Shown piece by piece: positions 54,169 through 64,000 of a DNA stretch of 64,000 nucleotides. Made by a program: the position numbers and the translations under genes. Under the pieces are notes generated by a model. The model searched no databases. It was not told where the DNA came from and was given only the letters and a program-made list of their open reading frames with translations. The stretch is from Typhlomys cinereus (lineage: Eukaryota > Chordata > Mammalia > Rodentia > Platacanthomyidae): positions 6,391,447 to 6,455,446 of the forward strand of contig JALPQD010000053.1 of NCBI GenBank assembly GCA_023101885.1. Direction: 5' to 3'. Within the stretch, counting starts at the first letter, position 1. Every line of letters begins with the position of its first letter.

Positions 54169-56852
54169 CTTGACATCAGTAGTTTAGCTGTGACAATATT
54201 ACTCCAAAAAAGTAATTCCAGGGCTGGATAAATTATGTCTTTAGCTTAACCTCTATCACAAGAAAAACAAAATGACAGCCAGACTTCAAAGCACCTGACC
54301 TCTAGGCGTGAGGCAGCCCCCAAATGCAAGCACCTGACCTGCTTCAGGGGATGGGGCTTCACCCTCACAACCTCCAGAAGGTTCTCAGTGTGGAGCCCTT
54401 CAGGGTGGGGTCCCTAGATCCTTTCAGGAAGTCTCAGAAGCCAAGATTTTTTTCCCTGTCACGCCGAGGTGTTATAATGCCTTCAGAGAGAGGGGGCTGT
54501 CAGAACACAGTGTGGCAGGTGGTGGGCGCCTCAGCTGGAACGTTGAAACCTACGGGAGATGGAACAAGGAAAGAATGTGCTTCCCCTGCTTTAGACAAAC
54601 TTATTTTTCATAAATGTTAATGCACACAAGAAGTTCATTACTGCTTGGACCTAATTGATTTGTAAAAATGTCGTTTCAATTTCAAGACAGAAAATAAAAC
54701 CCATATGATCATGAATTCTTCGGGGTCCTAGGTAACTTCTGAATATGCATCATGATCAAAATTTGGAGCACACTCACCGCAGGAAATGTCCTGAAGATTT
54801 GGACAGTGACCAGCAGGTGCCTCCCCAAGCCACCAGCCCCACAGCTGAGGGCCATTCCCTTCCTGTGGCTAAGAAGATTCACCTGGGATTTTTCTAATCA
54901 CAACGAGATGACAACCTTTGTCTCAGACCATGATTGATGGTGACAGTCTTCACTCTGCATATGCCTTGACCTCTGGACACATCTGCTTGCTTTTCATGGG
55001 GTGAGATGGGCATCCGTTTACTCACTAGGAAGGTCAGGCATGGATTTGGGATTCAAGCGATATAGATGATGGGCATATCTTATGCAGGGGTACTTGGTGG
55101 CCCAGACTCACAAAGCGCCTCTCCCATGGCTTGATAGAGGCCCATCCACATCAATCTGCCTGCAACCCTGGGTCCTGAGCTCTGAACACAGTGGGCAGAA
55201 CTGGCCCCTGACTCCAGGCAGGTGTGCCCACGGATGCAGGCCCTACCCTGGCTTCTCAGCCGAGGTTTAGCTTGCCATCAGGAGGCACATGTGGGCCAAC
55301 TGATTTGGGCAGCTTTGGGCTTCTCTCAACCTCTTCCCTCTCCATATCAGACATGATGGGAAAATTTATGTGAGATTCTTCAAAAGCACTTCTGGTTCAA
55401 AAGGTGGAACAGGGATGGAACCAGAACTGGAACCAGAAGCCTCAAAGGGGCCTTGGAACCCCAGTTGAGCAGATCTCGGGTACACGCAGCTGCCGAGTCT
55501 GTACAGTAGAAATGGTGACCTGTCCATCTGCCTGGTGGCTGCCAGTGCATTTATTCAGGGATGGGCTCCGGGCAGAGGCTGGGGTCAGAAGTGGAGTCCT
55601 GTCTCAAAGATGACATTCTATTGGAAACAACTGGGAGTATATTCTTATTTTATTTCTGTTAGTAGGAGTGAAGTGGTATTGTAAGGACTAGAAACAAATT
55701 CCTATGGAGCAGAGAAGGATAATACATGTATAATGTAAACACTGGTTTAGAAGAGAATCAAGTCAGCCTAATCCACCCAGAGGCCCTGGATTGTGGGAAG
55801 GGCAGCAGATGAGTCACCCACCATTCCTGTGGACAAGAGCTTCCGGGAATGGATCCGTTCAGCCCCTGCCAATCAAGTCTTGGGACTTGCCTGAGGCTGC
55901 CCAGTGCCCGCTGTCTGCCAGCATCCAAGTGGGTGTCCGTGCTCTCCCGTCCTGAGATTCTGCCAGCAGTCTCTGGTCCAGAGGAAAGACGCCTGTCTGT
56001 CCAGAAATAGATTTTTCTCAGTTCTTGAACAAATGTTCATGAGACAGGGGCCCTTTCCTGGCCCCCTGCACAGCCAGTGACCAGGGTAAGTGATAAGTAT
56101 ACAACTTGGGCATGCGTTGAACTCTAAGGACCCGCCATGCATGGAAGTCTAAGGACCTGGCCTCAGATTTACACATCCCAAGTCAAAACTTGAGTAGTGG
56201 CTGGAGTGGCATAAACCTGCACGGATTTCCTCCCAGGCAAGATAAGACCTTTGGGTGAAAATCAGTGGGTCAGAGAAAGCCTTAACACTCTGTTACGCAA
56301 ACTGACTTTACGAGGCAATTATAGCAGCCTTGTAATACTCTCGGAGCAATATACACACTCCATAAATGCCCTAGTTTGGGGCTATCAGGCTGCTTCCACC
56401 TTGGACATTCTCTAATAGACATTTTCTGTCCCTCTCTGAACCTTCTAAGAAAGAAATCTTCCTTCTTGCTGCATTGCCTTTCCAATGTCCACTCCAGGTG
56501 ACCAAACTATTGTCATTTGCTTACATAATTTTTGATGTCAAAATAAGGTAATCTTCACAATAAAATTCTAAAAACTTTTTAGAAAATGAGTAAAATATAG
56601 TTTTGATGTTAGATCAAATTTGTCTAAATATGGATATTTGACAGACTTAAGTGCATTAAAATGCAACTATTGCTTTCACAGGATGATAATTAAATTTGTA
56701 GAATTCATATTTTGATGTATCCATAGCTACTTGCAGCTATGATAGGTACTTTAATGTATCTCTATTCACCAATAAGAAAAATGATTTTCACATTGAAAAT
56801 CCAAATTCTTGTCAGAAACTTCCAGATCAGCTCATGAAAAGCCTATGCAAGG
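54169..56852. other. long unassigned stretch
   Basis: About 2.7 kb with no confidently recognised repeat or gene. 54300-54620 and 54990-55620 are GC-moderate; 56520-56790 is AT-rich. Translations give short frames only, with no domain signatures. Low repeat content makes it a candidate for ancestral unique DNA. Confidence 0.4.
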
Positions 56853-57185
56853 AGGGGTGATACCATTCAGTGGTTACAACACTTGCCGCATGAGCAAGAG
56901 AGCTGGAGTTGTGATTGTCAGATCCTCAGGCCCCATAATGCGGAGTTGTGGTGGTGGCCCACCTGAAACTCCAGTCAGAGGTTTGGGGTCTCCACAGCAA
57001 GCTGACTAAGTGAGACCAGCTTGACTGATGAGCTCTAGGTTTGATTAGAGACTCTACCTCAAAGGAATAATTTGGAAGCACAATCAAGAGTGATTTCATA
57101 CATCAAATTTGGCCTACGCACATGTGCAAGCCCGCATACTACATATGTACACACATACAAGCCTCCCACTCCACATACACATGAA
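56853..57185 (+). mobile_element. B2-like SINE, older subfamily
   Basis: Degraded head (GGTGATACCATTCAGTGGTT, ACACTTGCCGCATGAGCAAG, TTGTCAGATCCTCAGGCCCC), body AACTCCAGTCAGAGGTTTGG and a CA/TA tail with ACACACATACAAGCC. Confidence 0.6.
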
Positions 57186-59047
57186 AACAAGGGGCAGGGA
57201 AAGCCAGTTCATATAATGCAAGGTCAGACAGCACATAGTACTTCTAGCACACGGGAAATAGCATGAGGAGCTCTAATTTGCATTACTAAATATCATTTAA
57301 AATATCTTTGGGCGTGTGGCAGCTATTAAGGACTGTCCTGGCATTCTTTCGATAAATTTGGTAACTCTGAAAAGTTCACCCGTTTTCCATGCCCATCGAT
57401 GCAGCAGTGAGTGGAGAGTTGGCTCTGTTCAGACCTGCTCAACCTCTTCCCTGCAGGTCGGCTTGCGATGCAGCCGAAGGTTTAGAAAGTCGCGTCTCGG
57501 CACATATTTTGATTCCCAGGAGTCCTCCTGCACCTTTGCAGATCACCCCCATCATCAGGCGCCACTGACAGAGACACAGGGACGTGGGATGTGTATGGAT
57601 GACTGTGCTTTGAGAACGAGGAAGCTGAGCGCACAAGCAATTCATCACGCGCAGCTTTGTGGAGTCAGCGCTGCCTGGGAGGCCGACAGTGAGCCCCGGG
57701 CAGCCCCGTAGCAAATGGCAGCTTACACCAGGGAAACACGCCCGCAAGCTCCCTTAGAAAATGAGAACTGTCACTGGGTTCTGCCTCTCAGATTAAACCT
57801 GATCCAGATATGACGGACACAGAGGGAGAGCACTGAATTGAAAGGGTGTGAGAAAGACAAGGGGGGTTCGCCCCAAGGAGACCTGCACCTTTATCAGGCA
57901 GCCAAAGGACAGTACTTACAGCCTTGCATGGCAGAAGCTGAACTGAGGGGGGCTTTGGCAATTTCCCAGACAAACTGCAGGAATCTGGTCCTGGCTTTGC
58001 AAATAGTGCAAGTGAACCGCAACCTGTCTAAAGTGGATGATAATGACTGACTTTGCCCCCCTTCATACCCCAGAGAGAAGTAACTTAAAAGGACAAAAGA
58101 TTTATTTTGGCTCCTGGTTTCAGATGATTCTGTACACAGCTGATGTTCCTGATGCTTTTACTCTTGTGGCAAAGAAAATGTTATACAGGACAAGGGGTGT
58201 GTGTGTGGGGGGGTGGACAAGGTATGTGTGTGTGGGTTAGCAGCTCAACTCCTGGCAGGCAGGTAGGTGATTCATGAGCATAATCCCCAGCGCACCCCCT
58301 TTCCTAATCAGCTCTACGTCCCCAGGGTGACATCAAAGCATGAACCAGCTCTGCAATAGATTAACACTGCGATTAGATCAGTCTTTAGAAATTAATCCCA
58401 CCCCCAAAACCCCATCTCTAAACTTAAGATCAGAAGTCAACACCAGAATCATGGGGTGGGAGGGTGAACAATTCGTATCTGAACCTCCTACAGTGTCACC
58501 AGGACTCAGCCAGGGGCTGCTCGTGAAGCACTTGGCGCGGAGCTGGACACACAACGCATGCTCAGAAAGGTGCTTAGTGTTCAGTGGCAGGATAAAGTCA
58601 CCTGATGTGCGGCTCTGTCATTGACTTAGTCTCTTCCCTAAGTACGAACGACTAGCTGGGCTCATCTGAGCTCTGTGGTTGGCCATTCATGAATGGAACA
58701 CAAATACGCGCCCTCATGGAAGGAGAAGTGACACCATCACACGAGTCTGAGCCATAAAAAGTAAACAAGGATTTCGCCGAGTTGGATCTCAGTCCCAAGT
58801 CCTAGGAGAAGATTTTCTCAGGTTCGTCGGACTCTGTATGGGGAGGGAAGCTGGCTGAAACTTATTCTCTCAGCTTTGCTCAGAAGCCAGCATCCCGGTG
58901 CTCAAACCGAGGACAGCATCAGACGACACTCTCCCAGGCAGGGAGAGGTCCCTTAGCCCAATTGCCTTAAGTGCATAAATAGCTCTTTCTGCTTCTTCTG
59001 GAGATAAAGGACAGCAGGATTCCGACTGTTTGCTTATATTTTATTCG
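57186..59047. other. unassigned flanking sequence
   Basis: GC-moderate to 58000, with a short TGTGTGTGGG patch at 58197-58240. No gene is supported. One open frame of 131 codons (57316-57711) has no recognisable domain. Confidence 0.4.
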
Positions 59048-59296
59048 GGGCTGGAGAGATGGCTCAGGAGTTAAGCCTCTGCCTGGCAAGCAGAAGGTTC
59101 TGAGTTCAAATCTTGAATCCCACGTAAGAATGCCAGGAGGAAATGGCGGCGGCCTATACTTCCAGCCCTGGGAAGTGGAGCCTGGGAAACTCCAGAGCAA
59201 AGCAAAGAGGAGGCAGAACAATCCAGGGTGATTCCCGAAATCACCCTTGGTCCTCCACAGGCACACATAGTGCCTTTTGATTTGCATACATACATA

Positions 59297-59332
<36 letters not shown>

Positions 59333-59345
59333 CATACACGATCTT
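59048..59345 (+). mobile_element. Dip-like SINE, nearly full length
   Basis: Head GGGGCTGGAGAGATGGCTCAGG, AAGCCTCTGCCTGGCAAGCA, body GGAGCCTGGGAAACTCCAGA, GCAAAGAGGAGGCAGAACAA, ATCACCCTTGGTCCTCCACAG, and a CA array (59298-59329). It is the clearest plus-strand copy of the standard subgroup and a convenient reference for the family. Confidence 0.88.
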
Positions 59346-59394
59346 TTAAAAAGTGCCTCTATATTGGAAAAAAAAAAAACCCAGAGATTAAAAA

Positions 59395-59510
59395 ACCCAG
59401 GATAGCTCAGCAGACAAAGGCTAAAGACCTGAGCTCCATCATCAGAACCCACACGGTAGAAGGGGACTCAAAGTGACTTGTCCTCTGACCTCCACACACT
59501 TGGTAGTGTG
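59395..59510 (+). mobile_element. B2/B3-type SINE fragment
   Basis: CCAGGATAGCTCAGCAGACA, GACCTGAGCTCCATCATCAG, then TTGTCCTCTGACCTCCACAC follow the sense order of a short rodent tRNA-derived SINE. Confidence 0.6.
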
Positions 59511-59525
59511 AGAGGGAATAATTTC

Positions 59526-60090
59526 TGTTAGGCAGCTTAGAGTAAGAGTTTTAGCTAGAATAGATTTTTTTTTTCTAGGCAGCTTTTAGAATAGAGCAAC
59601 CAGGCCAGGAAGGTCCTTGAAGGTCACCTACTGCTAGGATTGTCCTTCAGGAACTGGCTCTAATTCGCCACAGAGATAAGGTCACCAACTTCCCCACCCC
59701 TTAGGTTATGAAAGAATATGGAGATGAACTTGTCAGATGCAGGTGAGAGATGAGATATGAACTGATCGATCACCCCTGGGGAGACCAAGAGCCCTAATCA
59801 GATTTAAAGAAACTAAAAATAAGCAATAAGGAAAAGTCTCCTTTCCTGGGCTTGCCCCAGACTGTACACACCCCTGACCCCAGCAGTCCTCGGAAGGCCC
59901 CTTGCTCCTAGGGACTCTGGCCTGAGAGCCTTTCTTCTTCCCTAAACTGGGCCGCAATCTGCGGCACGTGTTCTAATGTCAGTCTTCCACTCCAGAACAC
60001 AAGCACCTGGACAAAATTTTTGTAGCATTTTGGCGAGTCAGCTGCCCCTACCCCTCTGTAACATTTTGGTGAGTCAGTTAGCCCCCCAAA
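59526..60090 (+). mobile_element. candidate endogenous retrovirus LTR plus leader remnant
   Basis: Starts TGTTAGGCAGCTTAGAGTAA and has a U5-like CTTTCTTCTTCCCTAAACTG to ACAAGCACCTGGACA. Just beyond it lies TGTAGCATTTTGGCGAGTCAG, then a second similar ~40-bp unit TGTAACATTTTGGTGAGTCAG (60050-60080). The TTTTGG(C/T)GAGTC block sits where a primer-binding region would be. No gag or pol remnant follows. It is described only as an old, broken copy; family uncertain. Confidence 0.4.
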
Positions 60091-60271
60091 ACGGGAGCAC
60101 ATGAATGCCCCTACACACAACAAATGAATAAACAAATAAAATAAATATTGTTCAGAAGATAAAGATAATTTCACAGATGTTTGTGGGATAATAAGAGATA
60201 TAAGATGAAGACTTTTAAGGTTTGAGTTGAGCAATTGCTTTTTGTGTTGAATGACTTGTATCAATTTATGG

Positions 60272-60395
60272 ATACAAACCTAGCATGGTAGCACATCCCT
60301 GGGATTCGATAATGCAGAAGGAGCTTGAGTTTAATGACAACTTGAGAGTACAGTGAGACACTGTTACAAACAAACAACAAACCTACAAAACAAAA
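60272..60395 (+). mobile_element. B1 SINE, diverged
   Basis: AACCTAGCATGGTAGCACAT, GGGATTCGATAATGCAGAAG, TTGAGTTTAATGACAACTTG, AGTGAGACACTGTTACAAAC in B1 order, ending in an A-rich tail. Confidence 0.6.
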
Positions 60396-62500
60396 CAAAA
60401 CTAGTGTACATATAGACACACACATGCATGCAGGTACACACATACATACACACTATCCACATGATAAAAGACATGTCTATTTACACAATCACTGCTACAA
60501 AGTGAAAGGAAATGCTCTAGGTTCGAGTTCCGGGTCTGCTCGAACTAGATACCTGTTCTCATCTGAAGAACACAGATAATGACGTTCTGACACCATTGTT
60601 CTGAAAATCAAGCATGTGTGAACGATTGGTTAAAGTGACCTCTAAACATGTGTGTCAGTCATTAGGATTAATAAGGGAGTAATGACTGGCTTTCTTCTTT
60701 TTTCATGATCTCTGTTTGGAACTAATTTCTCTCCCCCTGAAGATATTTTAAGCTTCGCCCTTCGCCAGCTTCTACATCTTTCCATGTGGTTCTTTTATCA
60801 CCATCAGCCTCGATAAACTCATTCCTTTCACATCAAATGCTACTCTCCTTTCTTCTGAACACATCTGTTTTTTTTTAAGTGACAGTGACTATAATAGGTT
60901 AGTGCTGTGCCAAACTGACATAAAAAGCACTTCAACAAGCTCAATGTGATTAATGATAGAGCATCCTGATTTAGCTGCACAGAACCACTTCCAATGACTT
61001 GTGTGTCTGTCACTGTCTTCAAAGAAGAGCCATTATTTTTGCAGGCCCTATCTTCTCTGTTATTATAATTGATAATGCAGTGCTAAAGTTTAGTGTCCCT
61101 GTTTTTACAGCAAGATAAGTTTGCCTGAACCAGAAAACATGTGCTTAATATATTTTTGCAACTGCATATTAAAATAAAATTGCCCAAAATGCACAGACAT
61201 TTATGTCACTTTAAAGGATATAGTGCTCCATAGAGATTAGTTACGGCATGTTTTATTTCAAGGATTTAAACAAGTATTTCTCCTTTTTATTATTTCCCCC
61301 CTGTGTTCATGAAAATGCTTTTATAGGTTTCAGTCTTACTGTGAAGAGACTTTTCAAGTTTATCTTGAGTCTTTCAGCATCATTTCTTAGAATTGTTTGA
61401 GTTCCTTAATAAGGAAATGTCACTAGTTCTTCTCAGTTTGCATTTGCATGTAGTTTCAACTGTTTTCTCTAAGGCAAAATGTCTTGATACAGAAAATGAA
61501 ATAAATCTGAGATGAGGAGTGAGGCGAATCCAAAGAGAAATTCAGTTTGTCTCCCCCTGTGGCAATGTTCTCTCCCAGTCTGTATCTGTAATTTTCTCTG
61601 AATGTTTTAGCAAACTGGTGAAATGGATGCAAGGCGCAGGATGGTTTGGGAATCTGGAAGAAAGCTGTCCTGTGCTGAGGTCCAGGTAGAGGCTCAGTGA
61701 GGCCACAGGGTTGGTTTCTCTGGGCTCAGCCTGAGAGGGGAACAGATCAGCCTCACTCCCTACAGTAGACACGGCTTTATTAAGAGGTTACACTTACAAA
61801 ATGGCTGCTTCTCCTGAGGATACCTTATCTTTAGTGCCATGCTAACTCACTAGGGAGATCGGACAGAAGCACTGTTCCTTCCCCACATTAGAATCAGTCA
61901 TCACACGCATGGTTCTTCTAGGCTAACATAAATCTTTTCCTCGGATTCTCCCCTTTCAGCTCCAAAGGAAGGATGTCTTAGACCACCTGCCTGTATCAAC
62001 GGTGACTTTCTTCACTAAGCCCAGGCAGGCAAGTGACTCTGGAATGAGGGAAACATGACTTGTTTCCTGAAAGTCTGCTAATAGCACCCAATGCTTTGCA
62101 AGCCCCCCCCCCAATGCTAGTGTGCACGCATCTTAGGTTGATACTTCTGGAACTCATTCTTTTGTTTATGAAAAGTATGCACATCCCACTCCCTTGTCAT
62201 GTCTCCCAAGGAAGGAACTTGAAATGTGCTTTCATATTTACATGCAACTTTGTTCATCATGTCACTTTTTGATATATTTATAATATCAAGGTGATTTCAA
62301 GTCAATCTGCAGGAAATATACCATAATACAAGCTTTCACTAAAAATGGTGTTTTGACCTCTGCCCCACCCCAAGGCTCAGGGAACAGTGGGAAGAGAAAG
62401 GTTGTAAGAGCCTGAAGTGGGGGCAGGGGTGGGGCGGCACCATCTTTGCATAGGAAAAGGTTGCTGTGTTCACTGTGTTATGTGTATCCCCCCAACCTGT
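60396..62500. other. repeat-poor, AT-rich flanking sequence
   Basis: From about 60480 to 61540 no SINE, LTR, L1 or array was recognised, which is unusual for this window. The remainder to 62500 is also unassigned. A 10-base C run lies at 62103-62112. No open frame with a domain. Confidence 0.45.
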
Positions 62501-62875
62501 ACATGGGGTTTGTCCTATTGTTACGGGATTTCTGCCCAGGCTCTTGCATCCCATTGAAGATTGAAGCCAGGAGGTTATTGAATGATTTAAGTAAAATTGA
62601 TTGAAGAGCAGGAAAAGGGACTGGGGAGAATCAGGGGGAGCAAGAAATAGTCTCTGGCCGTTTGAGGAACCAGGAGGGAAGGAAAACCATTCCAAGTCTC
62701 ACTGCAAAGGCTTTGGACCTTGGGTGCCTCTTTCATGAACTTTTGAAGGAATCCAAAAGAGAAACTTTCTATTGGTTTCCTCTCTGATATTTGACTGGTG
62801 GTCCCTGGAGGGGCCAAATTTGGAAGTCCTGCTGGTGCTGGTGGACTTTGTGGCGGACCCACTGCTGTGGACTGC
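62501..62875 (-). mobile_element. possible LTR-like segment
   Basis: Purine-rich with TTGAAGATTGAAGCCAGGAG, AAGTAAAATTGATTGAAGAG and TTGACTGGTGGTCCCTGG. The arrangement near its left end loosely resembles the candidate antisense LTR at 45100. Not enough for a family call. Confidence 0.25.
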
Positions 62876-62906
<31 letters not shown>

Positions 62907-62946
62907 TGTGTGTATATGTATGTATATGTGTGTGTGTATATATATA
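62876..62946 (+). repeat. (TATG)n array with TG/TA extension
   Basis: About eight TATG units, then mixed TGTA and a TATATATA end. Confidence 0.9.
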
Positions 62947-62984
62947 TGGGATGCCTTGTAGGCTAGGATTCAGGTGAGCTTTTC

Positions 62985-63430
62985 CAGTGTGTATGTTGTC
63001 TTTTACATAGACTTGTGACCTTGCTTAATTTCTTCTGGTCTCCCTCTTTGCTCTCATTGCCTGTGGGAATCTATCCCCATCACTATCAACATTTCACCAT
63101 GGAAGAGGAAAGATCCCAAGAGACTCCACGCTTCCCTGAGAGACTGGTGAGGGTTAATGATGACGGGAAGAAATGGGAAATGCTTTCCTCAGTGGTATAT
63201 GACTCATGCTCCAGCAAGCGTGAGTCTGACATCAAAGGCAGAACAGAAGAATCCCAGTGGACCACACATGTGAAAAGACATGAAACTAGGAGGGAGTCTT
63301 CAGAGGGAGAAGAAGGGTTATAAGGGGAAAAAGAGGGGGTGGGACTGGAGATGAAGGGGTGAGGCTATTGTAAGTTTGCTATAAGTAAATGGGAAACACT
63401 GAAAGAGTAATAATAAAAAGTTGTCCTGAA
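62985..63430 (+). mobile_element. LINE-1 3' UTR, sense
   Basis: Carries CAGTGGACCACACATGTGAA, AAGACATGAAACTAGGAGGG, a G/A-rich tract AGGGGAAAAAGAGGGGGTGG, and AACACTGAAAGAGTAATAAT before a short A-rich end. It is the best-preserved representative of the L1 3' end also seen at 8365, 16919, 34840 and 38280. The 102-codon frame across it is non-coding 3' UTR. Confidence 0.75.
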
Positions 63431-63811
63431 AAGTAAGAATCAGCTGTTCTCAGCTCTGCAGACACTGTGAAGTGAAGGCACACAAATGAAGTGAGATCCT
63501 TGACCTGTTGTCGGCTCACATTGAACACACAGCCATGTTTGGAGGCTGCATAGCAAAATGTTGACAGCTGTTTTCTGTAGTGACTAAGTTATAGAAGGAT
63601 GCTTCCTTCCTATAGAAAATGTACTTCCTTGCATTTTCAGTTTGTCTGCAATGGGCCTGTGCTGTTTTCATAATCAGAATCAAAAGGTTTTATGGATACA
63701 TAATGTGAAAAAATGAGGAATTGCTAAAAAGAGTAATAGAAATGAAATTAAATTATCCATACTGTTTGTTACTTTCCAGAGTTAATAGCTTTTCTAAAAA
63801 TGTATTTTCTT
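63431..63811. other. unassigned flanking sequence
   Basis: AT-rich, no gene or repeat recognised. Confidence 0.4.
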
Positions 63812-64000
63812 GGGCTGTGGAGATGGTTCAGTAGATAAAGTGCTTTCTGTGTGCAAGTGTGAGAACCAGGGTTCTGATCATCAGCACCCACATAAATACT
63901 AGGTGCTTGGAAGGCAGAAGAGACAGGAATCCTCAAGTCAAGATGGCTAGGCAGACCAGCCCAATGGGCTATCTCTGATGCAACTGAGAATGAATTGGTA
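63812..64000 (+). mobile_element. B2-like SINE, cut by the window end
   Basis: Head TGGGCTGTGGAGATGGTTCA, GTGCTTTCTGTGTGCAAGTG, GGGTTCTGATCATCAGCACC, then the older-subfamily body GGTGCTTGGAAGGCAGAAGA. Continues beyond 64000. Confidence 0.75.

Noticed and set aside
58967..59452. 161-codon minus-strand frame
   Set aside because: It is a SINE with its CA array read in reverse.
63015..63323. 102-codon plus-strand frame rich in E, R and K
   Set aside because: Lies in the purine-rich 3' UTR of a LINE-1.
20472..64000. Exons of the neighbouring gene L3MBTL4
   Set aside because: It lies upstream in human synteny, but nothing resembling an MBT-domain exon was seen here.

Overview
The window is nuclear genomic DNA from a mammal, almost certainly a rodent. 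It is dominated by decayed SINEs, LINE-1 pieces and MaLR-type solo LTRs, with many CA/TG arrays and no compact coding regions. The commonest SINE has a tRNA-like head (ggctggagagatggctcag), a rodent B2-superfamily signature. Its roughly 200-bp body differs from the murine B2 body, and it ends in a CA array and an A-rich tail. From recall of the B2 superfamily this fits the Dip-type SINEs of jerboas and relatives (Dipodoidea) better than mouse, rat or hamster. This is an inference, not a search result. B1 (7SL-derived) and ORR1/MT-like LTRs also point to a rodent.

Only one coding segment is well supported: the first coding exon of ARHGAP28, a Rho GTPase-activating protein, on the minus strand at 20017-20138. 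It starts at a strong-context ATG and ends in a canonical GT donor. It lies in the window's only clear CpG island (about 19945-20471), with GC boxes, a CCAAT box and a four-fold repeated octamer-like/CACGCCC element just upstream. Transcription therefore runs leftward. Positions 20016 to 1 are the start of intron 1, and roughly 20470-64000 is 5' flanking DNA. No second exon and no neighbouring gene was recognised.

Layout. 1-20016 (intron 1): three MT-like LTRs, an ancient L1 at 11560-12490, a SINE split by an L1 insertion (8240-8995), a young SINE at 16573 with a perfect 12-bp duplication, and an LTR that interrupts an L1 tail (16907-17710). 20017-20471: coding exon and promoter. 20472-64000: flanking DNA with further SINEs, five solo LTRs of the MaLR superfamily (28066, 28778, 30637, 40395, 44192), an ancient MLT1 LTR (52334), other retroviral LTR candidates (45056, 45901, 59526), L1 3' ends (34840, 38280, 62985), an ancient L1 (49690-50330), and a 36-bp minisatellite (31150-31290). 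About 60480-61540 is a notably repeat-poor, AT-rich stretch.

I found no operon-like, CRISPR-like or otherwise novel multigene system. Almost all open frames shown by translation are chance frames, many running through CA/TG arrays. The most interesting points are the repeated promoter module, a possible N-terminal extension of the exon 1 frame, a young SINE family, and several nested insertions whose order can be read from target-site duplications.
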